Below are positions 1 to 5,273 of a stretch of DNA of 6,348 bases, piece after piece. Position 1 is the stretch's first letter, and each line of letters opens with the position of its first letter. The DNA is from Lachnospiraceae bacterium UBA3785 (GTDB taxonomy: Bacteria; Bacillota; Clostridia; Lachnospirales; Lachnospiraceae): positions 1 through 6,348 of the forward strand of contig DFFD01000186.1 in assembly GCA_002369495.1 (NCBI GenBank), written 5' to 3'. The notes beneath the pieces were generated by a model, which did not search any database, was not told the origin of the DNA, and worked only from the letters and a program-made list of their open reading frames with translations. The position numbers and the translations under genes are program-made.

Positions 1-449
1 TACATTTTGAAAATGCGCCCGACATTCTCCGGCTTAAAATGCTCGTCGATAATATACGTCGTCGGCTCCCGCCGGATCCCGCACTGGTCGTAGAATTTGA
101 AATCCGTCGTGTAGACTCTCTCCGAGTCGTCGATCGCGGTGAGCACCCCGTAGCCGAGGTCGATCGCCTGGTGGTAGACCGCCAGCGCCTTTTTGTAGGG
201 CAGCGGGCTGTTCTCCACCAGTTTCCCGTCGATCATGATCCCGTGGCCGCCGTTGCAGACCATATTGACGAAACCGTGCGCGGTCCTGAACGGTTCCGCC
301 TTGTAAAATGCCCTCCCGGTGCAGATCGATACAAAATGCCCCGCCTCCTGAAGGCGCCTGACCGCCTCCTCCGCCGAGGGCACGATCACGCCGGTCGTGC
401 GCTCCGTCAGGGTGCCGTCGATGTCAAAAAAGAAATATTTGCGTTTCAT
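1..449 (-). CDS. Cof-type HAD-IIB family hydrolase (N-terminal part; runs off the left edge)
   Basis: This is the first 149 codons of a haloacid-dehalogenase-superfamily phosphatase, with no stop before the window edge. Motif I is clear near the N-terminus: DIDGTL at residues 9-14, with Asp9 the expected nucleophile and Asp11 the general acid/base. Motif II is Thr44 in ICTGR. The segment NGGHGIMIDGK at about 68-78 resembles the start of the C2B cap seen in Cof/YidA-type enzymes. Motifs III and IV should lie beyond the edge. The ATG at 449-447 has GGAGGG just upstream (453-458). The family dephosphorylates small phosphorylated metabolites, often sugar phosphates, in the cytoplasm, but the substrate cannot be read from sequence. 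A terminator separates the gene from the permease genes and it probably has its own promoter, so a role in cellobiose use is only suggested by position. The family assignment is secure; the function is not. Confidence 0.88.
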   Translation of the reverse strand, partial: MKRKYFFFDIDGTLTERTTGVIVPSAEEAVRRLQEAGHFVSICTGRAFYKAEPFRTAHGFVNMVCNGGHGIMIDGKLVENSPLPYKKALAVYHQAIDLGYGVLTAIDDSERVYTTDFKFYDQCGIRREPTTYIIDEHFKPENVGRIFKM

Positions 450-473
450 TTTCCCTCCGTGAACCTTATGTTA

Positions 474-509
474 TATTGCCAGTATAGCAGAAAAAAGGCT
501 TCCCCACAA
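474..509 (-). promoter_or_regulatory. Candidate sigma-A promoter of the HAD phosphatase gene
   Basis: On the minus strand, TATACT (486-481) matches the -10 consensus at five of six positions. It lies 17 bases downstream of TTGTGG (509-504), a weak -35 box matching three of six. Transcription would start near 474, giving a leader of about 25 bases with GGAGGG next to the ATG at 449. The -35 box falls exactly in the loop of the terminator hairpin of the upstream operon. Only about 40 bases separate the terminator from this gene, so there is little other room for a promoter. Confidence 0.5.
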
Positions 510-522
510 TGAGGAAGCCTTT
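491..522 (-). terminator. Intrinsic terminator of the repressor-transporter operon
   Basis: A perfect 10-base-pair stem (494-503 paired with 513-522) encloses a 9-base loop. On the minus strand it is followed by a run of six T residues (496-491, partly overlapping the stem base). It starts 18 bases after the stop codon of the second permease gene. On the plus strand the stem is followed by CATTTT, which is a poorer T-tract, so it is best read as a terminator for minus-strand transcripts. Confidence 0.88.
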
Positions 523-539
523 CATTTTGCAAAGGAACC

Positions 540-1397
540 TTATCCCTTGACCGCGCCGACCGCAACGCCGCCGACGATGTACTTCGAGAGGATCAGGTAG
601 ACCAGGATCACCGGGAAGATGGAAAATGCAATCATCACATACACCTGGCCCATGTCGAACTTCAGCCAGTCAGCGGAGCGAAGCTGCGCGATCAGGATCG
701 GCAGGGTCTTCTTCGTGTCCGTGTGCAGGATGAGGGCCGGCGTGAAGTAGTTGTTCCAGTTGCTGACGAAGGTGAAGATCGCCTGCACCGAGATCGCCGG
801 CTTCATGAGCGGAAGCACGATCGAGTTGAACGTGTAGAACTCATTTGCACCGTCGATGCGGGCCGACTCGACCAACGAGAGCGGCAGCGTGGACTCCATG
901 TACTGCTTCATATAGAAAAATGTGACCGGAGCCGCGATCGACGGGACGATCAGCGGGACATAGCTGTCGTCCAGGCCCATTTTCCCGATCAGCTGCAGAA
1001 AGCCCAGCACCGTGACCTGAGACGGGATCATCATAACGGCCAGAATAAAGGCGGAAATGAACCTCTTGCCCGCAAAATCGTAGACATGGATCGCATAGGC
1101 CGTCATGGTCGAAAAGTAGGTGCAGAGGGCCGCGCACGTGACCGAGACAAAGAGCGAGTTCAGCATGCCCCGGATGACCGGAAGCGTGCCGGCCATCAGG
1201 TGCTGAAAATTCTCGATGAGATGCGTGCTCGGCAGCGGCGTGAAGCCCTTCGTCAGTTCGGCGTGCGAACGCGTCGCGTTGATAAAGAGAATGTAGAACC
1301 AGATCAGGCAGAGGAACGTCATGAGAACGAGGACGATATATGCGATTGCCCTGCGGCCGTGAATACTCATACCCTTACCGGTTTTATGATCAGTCAT
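540..1397 (-). CDS. Sugar ABC transporter permease, CUT1 family, MalG/LacG-like
   Basis: This 285-residue integral membrane protein is one half of the channel of a carbohydrate ABC importer. Hydrophobic segments occur at about 17-41, 80-102, 112-135, 145-163, 202-220 and 250-272, fitting the usual six helices. The cytoplasmic EAA loop, which docks on the ATPase, is clear at about 177-200: ESARIDGA followed by IVLPLMKP. The segment SNWNNYFTPALIL (about 212-224) and the C-terminal GGVAVGAVKG are typical of MalG-like subunits. The start at 1397 is chosen because AGGAGG lies 7 bases upstream (1405-1410); Met10 is a weaker alternative. The start overlaps the end of the preceding permease gene by 8 bases, which points to translational coupling. 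Given the nearby phosphorylase, the substrate is probably cellobiose or a short cello-oligosaccharide, but this is an inference. No ATPase gene is present in the window. Confidence 0.95.
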   Translation of the reverse strand: MTDHKTGKGMSIHGRRAIAYIVLVLMTFLCLIWFYILFINATRSHAELTKGFTPLPSTHLIENFQHLMAGTLPVIRGMLNSLFVSVTCAALCTYFSTMTAYAIHVYDFAGKRFISAFILAVMMIPSQVTVLGFLQLIGKMGLDDSYVPLIVPSIAAPVTFFYMKQYMESTLPLSLVESARIDGANEFYTFNSIVLPLMKPAISVQAIFTFVSNWNNYFTPALILHTDTKKTLPILIAQLRSADWLKFDMGQVYVMIAFSIFPVILVYLILSKYIVGGVAVGAVKG

Positions 1398-2331
1398 GTC
1401 TGCGCCTCCTCGGAATTTGATCTTTGCCGCTGTCGCCGGAGAATTTAAACACGATCAGCGAGAGAACGCCCGTTATGATGAACAGCAGAACCGAGAGGGC
1501 GCCGCCCATACCGTAGTTCTTGCTGTACAGATGCTTGTTCAGGAACATGATGAGAGTCATCGAAGAACGGCCGGGATCACCGGTTCCGTTCGTCAGGATC
1601 TGCGGGACATCGAACATCTGCAGGCCGCCGATCAGGGATGTCACCATGACGTAGATCAGGATCGGGCGAAGCAGCGGGAGCGTGATCCTGTAGAAGATCT
1701 GTGTCGCCGTCGCGCCGTCCACCTGGGCCGCCTCATAGAGAGACGAGTCAATACCCAGCATGCCGGCCATGAGAAGGATGGTCGTGTTGCCGAACCACAT
1801 GATGAAGTTCATGAAGGCGACCAGCGTTCTGGTGGACCAGATGTGGGACATGAATTTGTAGGCCTTGCTGATGACGCCCGTCTGGATTAGGATCGAGTTG
1901 ACAGGACCGGTATCGGCAAACAGCGTGAAGAACAGCATCGAGAATGCCGACGCCATGATCAGGTTGGGAAGGTAGATCACCGTCTTGAAGAACCTCTGGC
2001 CTTTGAGTCTGAGGGACGGGTCCGAGAACCACGCGCCGAGAAGCAGCGAGACAAGGATCTGGGGCACAAAGCCCATGATCCACATGATCATTGTATTTTT
2101 AAAATACTGCCAGATATCCCCGTTTGAGAGAAGCTTCTGGTAGTTGCCGAGTCCCACAAAGTTCGGGCCGATCTGGGTAAGTCCCGAACGGTAATTCTCG
2201 AAAAAGCTGTTGTAGATGGTGCTGCAAAGCGGTATCAGCTGGAAAACGACATAGACTGCAAAGAAGGGAATCAGGAAAATGTACCCCCATCTGTTGTATC
2301 TTACGACTTTCCCTCTTTTGACTCTGTTCAT
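1390..2331 (-). CDS. Sugar ABC transporter permease, CUT1 family, MalF/LacF-like
   Basis: This 313-residue membrane protein is the partner channel subunit. Its N-terminus is short and basic (MNRVKRGKVVRYNRWGY), followed by a first hydrophobic segment at about 17-36. More segments lie at about 80-100, 116-138, 168-190, 222-240 and 275-296. The EAA loop is at about 200-223: EAAQVDGA followed by ITLPLLRP. Downstream come GGLQMFDVPQILTNG and GYGMGGALS-like sequence (KNYGMGGALS), both familiar from MalF/LacF/UgpA-type permeases; the long periplasmic insert of enterobacterial MalF is absent, as usual in Gram-positives. The C-terminus is unusually basic (PRRRRHD). A GGAGGAG site lies just before the ATG at 2331. 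It is separated from the binding-protein gene by 96 bases carrying an attenuator-like hairpin, and overlaps the next permease gene by 8 bases. Confidence 0.95.
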   Translation of the reverse strand: MNRVKRGKVVRYNRWGYIFLIPFFAVYVVFQLIPLCSTIYNSFFENYRSGLTQIGPNFVGLGNYQKLLSNGDIWQYFKNTMIMWIMGFVPQILVSLLLGAWFSDPSLRLKGQRFFKTVIYLPNLIMASAFSMLFFTLFADTGPVNSILIQTGVISKAYKFMSHIWSTRTLVAFMNFIMWFGNTTILLMAGMLGIDSSLYEAAQVDGATATQIFYRITLPLLRPILIYVMVTSLIGGLQMFDVPQILTNGTGDPGRSSMTLIMFLNKHLYSKNYGMGGALSVLLFIITGVLSLIVFKFSGDSGKDQIPRRRRHD

Positions 2332-2353
2332 GTTCTCCTCCGGAATATCTTCT

Positions 2354-2384
2354 AAAAAACCTGCCCGGCTTCAGGCCGGGCAGG
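2354..2384 (-). terminator. Attenuator-like hairpin between binding-protein and permease genes
   Basis: A perfect, GC-rich 10-base-pair stem (2360-2369 with 2375-2384) with a 5-base loop is followed on the minus strand by six T residues (2359-2354). This has all the marks of an intrinsic terminator. It lies inside the operon, 43 bases after the binding-protein stop codon and just before the ribosome binding site of the first permease. No promoter for the permeases is evident after it. The likely role is partial termination, and protection of the upstream mRNA from 3' exonucleases, so that the binding protein is made in excess over the channel subunits. Confidence 0.85.
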
Positions 2385-2427
2385 CCTCAGAATTTATCGA
2401 TTATTTCCTGCTGCCGGATGTCCTTAA

Positions 2428-3855
2428 TCAGTACGTAAGTTCCGGATACTTCTCGACGACCGCCTTGTAGAAGAGGTCAAGCGCTTCCTCATAGCTCATG
2501 CCGCCCTCGAAGTAATTCTTCATCGCGTTCTGGAACTCCTCGTTGCAGCCCTGGTCATAGCTGGAGAGGTTGGACAGGTCGATCTTATCAGCGCCTTCGC
2601 AGAACATGGCAAGTGCGTTCTGGCCGCCGAGGACGGCGTCACCGTAGGTCTCATCCTGCGCCATGGCTTCCATGACCGGCTTGTTGTTGACAAAGTCGTT
2701 GTCCTGCTTGACGATATCCGTCATGATCTCATCGTCGGTTGTCAGCTTCAGCATGATATCCTTGATGAGGTCAGCATTGTCGGTATCCTTCGCTGCGCAG
2801 ATCCATGTGCCGCCCCAGAAGAAGCCCTGCGGGCCGACGGTTGCAGCCCAGCCGCCTGCGTTGGCGATGGAGCCTTCGGTATCGGCAGCCATGGAGAAGT
2901 CGATCATCCATGCCGGTCCGAAGTAGCAGAATACCTTGCCGTCCGGATAGAAGCCCTTGTTCCAGTCGTCGGACCAGAGAGCGTGTGTGCCGGTCTCTTC
3001 CTTGTCGACGAGCGCCTTGGAATCCTCAACCCAGTTCACGATGCTCGGATCAACAACGATCTTGCCGTCCTGTACCCACTTGCCGGAGACGTTGTTGGAG
3101 AATACACGGTAGCTGTCGTTGACGGAAGACATGACCTGATAGCCTTTCTCCTTCAGCGTGTCAGCTGTCGCGGCGAATGTATCCCAGTCCTTGACATATT
3201 CCTGAACGGCTTCCGGATCATCGGTTCCGAAGACGTCCTTGGCAACGTCACGGCTGTAAATGAGGACGCCCGGGCAGCCCTGCCAGGAAAGGCCCTTCAG
3301 GTTGCCGTTGGAATCCGTAACGATATCCTGCGTGTACTTATACTGCTTGGAAATGTCCTCATCCGTGATGCCGAGATCCTTGACGTTCATCGTGTACTCG
3401 GTGTCGACATACTTAAGCGCGTAGTCTGCTTCGACCAAGAACATGTCGATCTTGCTGTCCGCCGGCGCGCTGTCCATGTTGAGGAGTGTCGTGTCGAGGT
3501 TGTTCTGATAGGCGTTGTCGGTGTTCGGGGTGATGTTGAAGCTGACGGCGACATCACCGATCTTGCCGTGCGTCGCGTCGATCTTCTCGTATCCCGGATA
3601 GTGGTCTTCAAGACGGGTCTTGAACTCTTCGTTCCAGCAGTAGATGTTCAGTGTGGACGTTGTGCCCTCCACAGTCACCTCGCTCTCAGGTGCGGCAGAC
3701 TCAACCGCCGCCGTGCTCTCCGCTGCGGTACTCTCTGTTTTTGTGCTCTCCGCTGCCGGAGCTGTCGAAGCCGCCGGAGCCGCACTGCCTCCGCACGCTG
3801 CAAGACCGGACACCATAACTGCCGAAAGTGCTAATGCGAACCATTTTCTGTTCAT
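2428..3855 (-). CDS. Extracellular solute-binding lipoprotein of a sugar ABC transporter (family 1-like)
   Basis: This 475-residue protein captures the sugar outside the cell and delivers it to the two permeases. It begins with a lipoprotein signal peptide: MNRKW, a hydrophobic stretch, then the lipobox LAAC with lipidated Cys21. Residues 22-62 form a low-complexity Ala/Ser/Glu/Thr linker, and the mature binding domain starts at about 68 with LNIYCWNEEF. The aromatic-rich region at about 295-352, including WSDDWNKGF, FGPAWMIDF and FFWGGTWICAA, fits the ligand cleft of large sugar-binding proteins. An ATG four codons upstream (3867) is in frame, but GGAGGG (3860-3865) sits 4 bases before the ATG at 3855 and overlaps the upstream one, so the shorter form is chosen. 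Length is within the usual 400-550. The substrate is probably cellobiose or cello-oligosaccharide from context; the sequence alone does not fix it. Confidence 0.93.
   Translation of the reverse strand: MNRKWFALALSAVMVSGLAACGGSAAPAASTAPAAESTKTESTAAESTAAVESAAPESEVTVEGTTSTLNIYCWNEEFKTRLEDHYPGYEKIDATHGKIGDVAVSFNITPNTDNAYQNNLDTTLLNMDSAPADSKIDMFLVEADYALKYVDTEYTMNVKDLGITDEDISKQYKYTQDIVTDSNGNLKGLSWQGCPGVLIYSRDVAKDVFGTDDPEAVQEYVKDWDTFAATADTLKEKGYQVMSSVNDSYRVFSNNVSGKWVQDGKIVVDPSIVNWVEDSKALVDKEETGTHALWSDDWNKGFYPDGKVFCYFGPAWMIDFSMAADTEGSIANAGGWAATVGPQGFFWGGTWICAAKDTDNADLIKDIMLKLTTDDEIMTDIVKQDNDFVNNKPVMEAMAQDETYGDAVLGGQNALAMFCEGADKIDLSNLSSYDQGCNEEFQNAMKNYFEGGMSYEEALDLFYKAVVEKYPELTY
3660..3795 (-). repeat. 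Low-complexity linker-coding segment with short direct repeats
   Basis: This stretch encodes the Ala/Ser/Glu/Thr-rich linker between the lipid anchor and the binding domain, with the unit E-S-T or E-S-T-A-A recurring. At DNA level, GTGCTCTCCGCTGC occurs twice exactly on the plus strand, at 3713-3726 and 3743-3756, 30 bases apart. It is a likely site for slippage-driven length variation. The reading frame is intact. Confidence 0.7.
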
Positions 3856-3859
3856 ATGT

Positions 3860-3865
3860 CCCTCC
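3860..3865 (-). promoter_or_regulatory. Ribosome binding site that fixes the binding-protein start
   Basis: GGAGGG on the minus strand lies 4 bases before the ATG at 3855. The alternative in-frame ATG at 3867-3865 overlaps this site and has no good site of its own, so translation should start at 3855. The lipoprotein signal peptide also begins naturally there. Confidence 0.85.
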
Positions 3866-3891
3866 ATAAAAAATAGTAGATTAATATTTTG

Positions 3892-3910
3892 ATATTGCGA
3901 ACTGCAATAT
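3892..3910. repeat. Inverted repeat between repressor and binding-protein genes
   Basis: ATATTGC (3892-3898) and GCAATAT (3904-3910) form a perfect 7-base inverted repeat around the 5-base spacer GAACT. It starts 8 bases after the repressor stop codon. No T-tract follows directly on either strand, so it is not a standard terminator. It could be a weak RNA stem-loop affecting the lacI to binding-protein ratio, or a DNA site for a dimeric regulator. It does not match the AAWCGWTTAAG motif found at the two main promoters. Confidence 0.5.
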
Positions 3911-3917
3911 TGATACC

Positions 3918-4928
3918 TTACTGAATATCCCGGACTGTCTCTCCGGCCAGAAGCTTTCCGTCGATCACGGTGTTGTCGCGAAGCGCCGTCCTTGGCCGCT
4001 CGATCAGCTCGACGATCTTCTCCGCTGCCTTCATGCCCATCTCCCGCATGCCCTGCTCGTAGGTCGTGATCCTCGGGCTGATGATCTTTGCGACCGGCAC
4101 CCCGTCGTAGCCCGCCATCGAGATGTCCTCCGGGACTCTGAGACCCGCTGACCTCGCCGCGTTCAGCCCGCCGATGCAGGTGTAATCATCGGGAAATAAA
4201 ATGCATGTCGGCCGCTCTTTCAGCCCGATGAGCTGCATCGCCGCCTTCTCAGCCGCCGCGACGTCGAGATAGTCGATCTCGGGCAGATACTCTTCCGGGA
4301 TCCTGATATCGTTCTCCTCCATCACCCTGAAGAAGCTGGCCAGCCTTGCATTTGTCACCGAGGAGGGCTTCCCGTGTATGTAGGCGATCTTCCGGTGTCC
4401 CCGGCTGACAACGTACTCTGCCAGCGCCCGCATCCCCTGTGCGTTGTTCGATGATATCGTCGCGCACTGGTCAAAAACGTGGTCGATCGTCACCAGCGGG
4501 ATCTCCGACCTGACCAGATCGATCACCGCCGGCTTCGTGAAGTCGACACAGGCGATCACCACCCCGTCGAGGTTGCGGTAGCGGCAGTGATTGACGTAAT
4601 CCGGCTTTTCCTCGCCGAGGCCCCTGTCGATAAAGGTGAGATCGTAGCCCCTGGCTTCCACCCCCACCTTCAGGCCTTCCAGCACCTGCGAGAAGAACGG
4701 ATGCGTGAGCCCGCTCATGAAATCGTCCGAGAACAGGACCCCGATGTCATGCGTCACTCTGGTTTTCAGGGCCCGGGCCATCAGGTTCGGGTGATAGCCC
4801 ATCTCCTCCGCCTTCCGGCGTATCTCTTCCCGCCTTGTACTGCTGATGTCGCTCTGGTTGTTCAGTGCCTTGCTGACCGTCGCAACCGAGACACCGCAGG
4901 CTGCTGCTATATCTTTCAGCGATACCAT
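3918..4928 (-). CDS. LacI/GalR-family transcriptional repressor
   Basis: This 336-residue protein has the standard length and layout of the family. A DNA-binding helix-turn-helix covers about residues 3-23 (SLKDIAAACGVSVATVSKAL), followed by the third helix and a hinge with PNLMARALKT at about 47-56. Leu54 there lines up with the hinge leucine that intercalates at the central CpG of PurR/LacI operators. The rest is a periplasmic-binding-protein-like effector domain from about residue 60 (HDIGVLFSD), with family signatures RLASF at about 195-199, PDDYTCIGGL at 246-255 and GYDG at 273-276. AGGGAG lies 6 bases before the chosen ATG. It is the first gene of the transporter operon and divergent from the phosphorylase gene. 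It probably represses both units and is induced by cellobiose or a related sugar; the effector is inferred from context only. Confidence 0.95.
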   Translation of the reverse strand: MVSLKDIAAACGVSVATVSKALNNQSDISSTRREEIRRKAEEMGYHPNLMARALKTRVTHDIGVLFSDDFMSGLTHPFFSQVLEGLKVGVEARGYDLTFIDRGLGEEKPDYVNHCRYRNLDGVVIACVDFTKPAVIDLVRSEIPLVTIDHVFDQCATISSNNAQGMRALAEYVVSRGHRKIAYIHGKPSSVTNARLASFFRVMEENDIRIPEEYLPEIDYLDVAAAEKAAMQLIGLKERPTCILFPDDYTCIGGLNAARSAGLRVPEDISMAGYDGVPVAKIISPRITTYEQGMREMGMKAAEKIVELIERPRTALRDNTVIDGKLLAGETVRDIQ

Positions 4929-4959
4929 CTCATTCTCCCTGGTAGAGCCCGTAAACAGC

Positions 4960-4972
4960 TTAATCGTTTTCG
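4960..4972 (-). promoter_or_regulatory. Putative LacI-type operator O3 at the repressor promoter
   Basis: On the minus strand the site reads GAAAACGATTAAGC, centred on CG at 4965-4966. It shares AAWCGWTTAAG with two sites at the phosphorylase promoter. It begins a few bases after the predicted transcription start (about 4973), the usual position for a blocking repressor. This suggests that the repressor controls its own gene and the transporter genes behind it. It fits the CcpA cre consensus poorly, lacking the right-hand CA. Confidence 0.65.
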
Positions 4973-5007
4973 TAATTCCATCATAGCTCTTTTTTAAAAA
5001 ATGTCAA
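4973..5007 (-). promoter_or_regulatory. Sigma-A promoter of the repressor-transporter operon
   Basis: On the minus strand, a perfect -35 box TTGACA (5007-5002) is followed after 16 bases by TATGAT (4985-4980), a five-of-six -10 box. The spacer contains the palindrome TTTTTTAAAAAA (4990-5001). Transcription should start near 4973, giving a leader of about 45 bases to the ATG at 4928. This is the strongest promoter in the window by eye, and the only good one found for the minus-strand operon. Confidence 0.85.
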
Positions 5008-5163
5008 CATGATTTTCTGTCACTTTTAAACTTTGTGACTATTTCCAATTTTTCCATCCTTATTTTGTGCATTTTTCACATTTCATGTTGTTCCGGTCTT
5101 TGCCAGGCGCCACGATCCGGTGTTCTCCGTCGGATTTTCCCGCTGTCTTTTCGAAATTTGTTG

Positions 5164-5199
5164 TTGCATTTTCGAGTTATATGCTCTATATTTGAGTAA
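5164..5199 (+). promoter_or_regulatory. Sigma-A promoter of the cellobiose phosphorylase gene
   Basis: TTGCAT (5164-5169) and TATATT (5187-5192) are separated by 17 bases. The -10 box matches five of six consensus positions and the -35 box three of six. Transcription would start near 5199, leaving a leader of about 75 bases. The operator-like palindrome at 5202-5211 lies immediately downstream. A weak -35 box is typical of a regulated promoter, but the assignment is by eye. Confidence 0.65.
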
Positions 5200-5200
5200 A

Positions 5201-5214
5201 GTAAACGTTTAAGT
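5201..5214 (+). promoter_or_regulatory. Putative LacI-type operator O1 at the phosphorylase promoter
   Basis: TAAACGTTTA (5202-5211) is a perfect 10-base palindrome centred on CG, within GTAAACGTTTAAGT. It starts about 3 bases after the predicted transcription start, matching the position of O3 at the divergent promoter. A CG-centred palindrome is what a LacI-family dimer with an intercalating hinge leucine recognises. The match to a CcpA cre site is incomplete, so local repressor binding is preferred. Confidence 0.7.
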
Positions 5215-5229
5215 TGAGCAATTCTCTAT

Positions 5230-5243
5230 GCAATCGTTTAAGT
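5230..5243 (+). promoter_or_regulatory. Putative secondary operator O2 in the phosphorylase leader
   Basis: GCAATCGTTTAAGT is centred on CG at 5235-5236 and repeats CGTTTAAGT exactly from O1, 29 bases away centre to centre. Its left half is less symmetric than O1, so it may bind more weakly. Its left part (ATGCAA) resembles a cre half-site, so CcpA binding is an alternative. It lies in the transcribed leader, about 30 bases before the start codon's ribosome binding site. Confidence 0.5.
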
Positions 5244-5273
5244 GATTTCGCACATCAATGAAAGGAATTCTTC

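Larger units (their letters stand above)
4929..5273. promoter_or_regulatory. Divergent control region between repressor and phosphorylase genes
   Basis: This 345-base AT-rich gap contains no credible protein-coding gene. It holds the repressor-operon promoter with its operator on the left, the phosphorylase promoter with two operator-like sites on the right, and about 150 bases between them (about 5010-5160) in which I recognise nothing firm. The operators at the two promoters are about 241 bases apart centre to centre, a distance at which DNA looping by a tetrameric or bridged repressor is possible but not shown. Confidence 0.85.

Noticed and set aside
39..512. Long plus-strand open frame over the left end
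   Set aside because: It is antisense to the HAD gene, which has a clear motif I, motif II and ribosome binding site. The opposite-strand frame is an artefact of GC-rich codon use and matches no family I know.
723..1448. Plus-strand open frame of 241 codons opposite the permease genes
   Set aside because: Its translation is rich in Arg, His, Asp and Glu, typical of an antisense reading of membrane-protein codons, and the permeases on the other strand are unmistakable.
2983..3834. Plus-strand open frame of 283 codons opposite the binding-protein gene
   Set aside because: It lies wholly antisense to the lipoprotein gene, and its Arg/Cys-rich end is the antisense of the Ala/Ser linker. No start signals were seen.
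3866..3901. Possible separate promoter for the binding-protein gene (TTCGCA, 17 bases, TACTAT on the minus strand)
   Set aside because: Each box matches consensus at only four of six positions, and the start site would fall right at the ribosome binding site, leaving almost no leader. It is too weak to list as a feature.
5066..5080. TGTGCATTTTTCACA, resembling a CRP-type half-site pair
   Set aside because: The spacing is one base short of a normal CRP site, and classic CRP control is not expected in this kind of organism. It is probably chance in AT-rich DNA.
5115..5138. Short stem ATCCG/CGGAT followed by TTT in the divergent region
   Set aside because: The stem is only five base pairs with an 11-base loop, and it lies upstream of the cbp promoter. 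It is not a convincing terminator or riboswitch.
5149..5156. TTTCGAAA palindrome upstream of the cbp -35 box
   Set aside because: It is CG-centred but its arms are the reverse of the AAWCGWTT motif, and an 8-base palindrome is easily found by chance.
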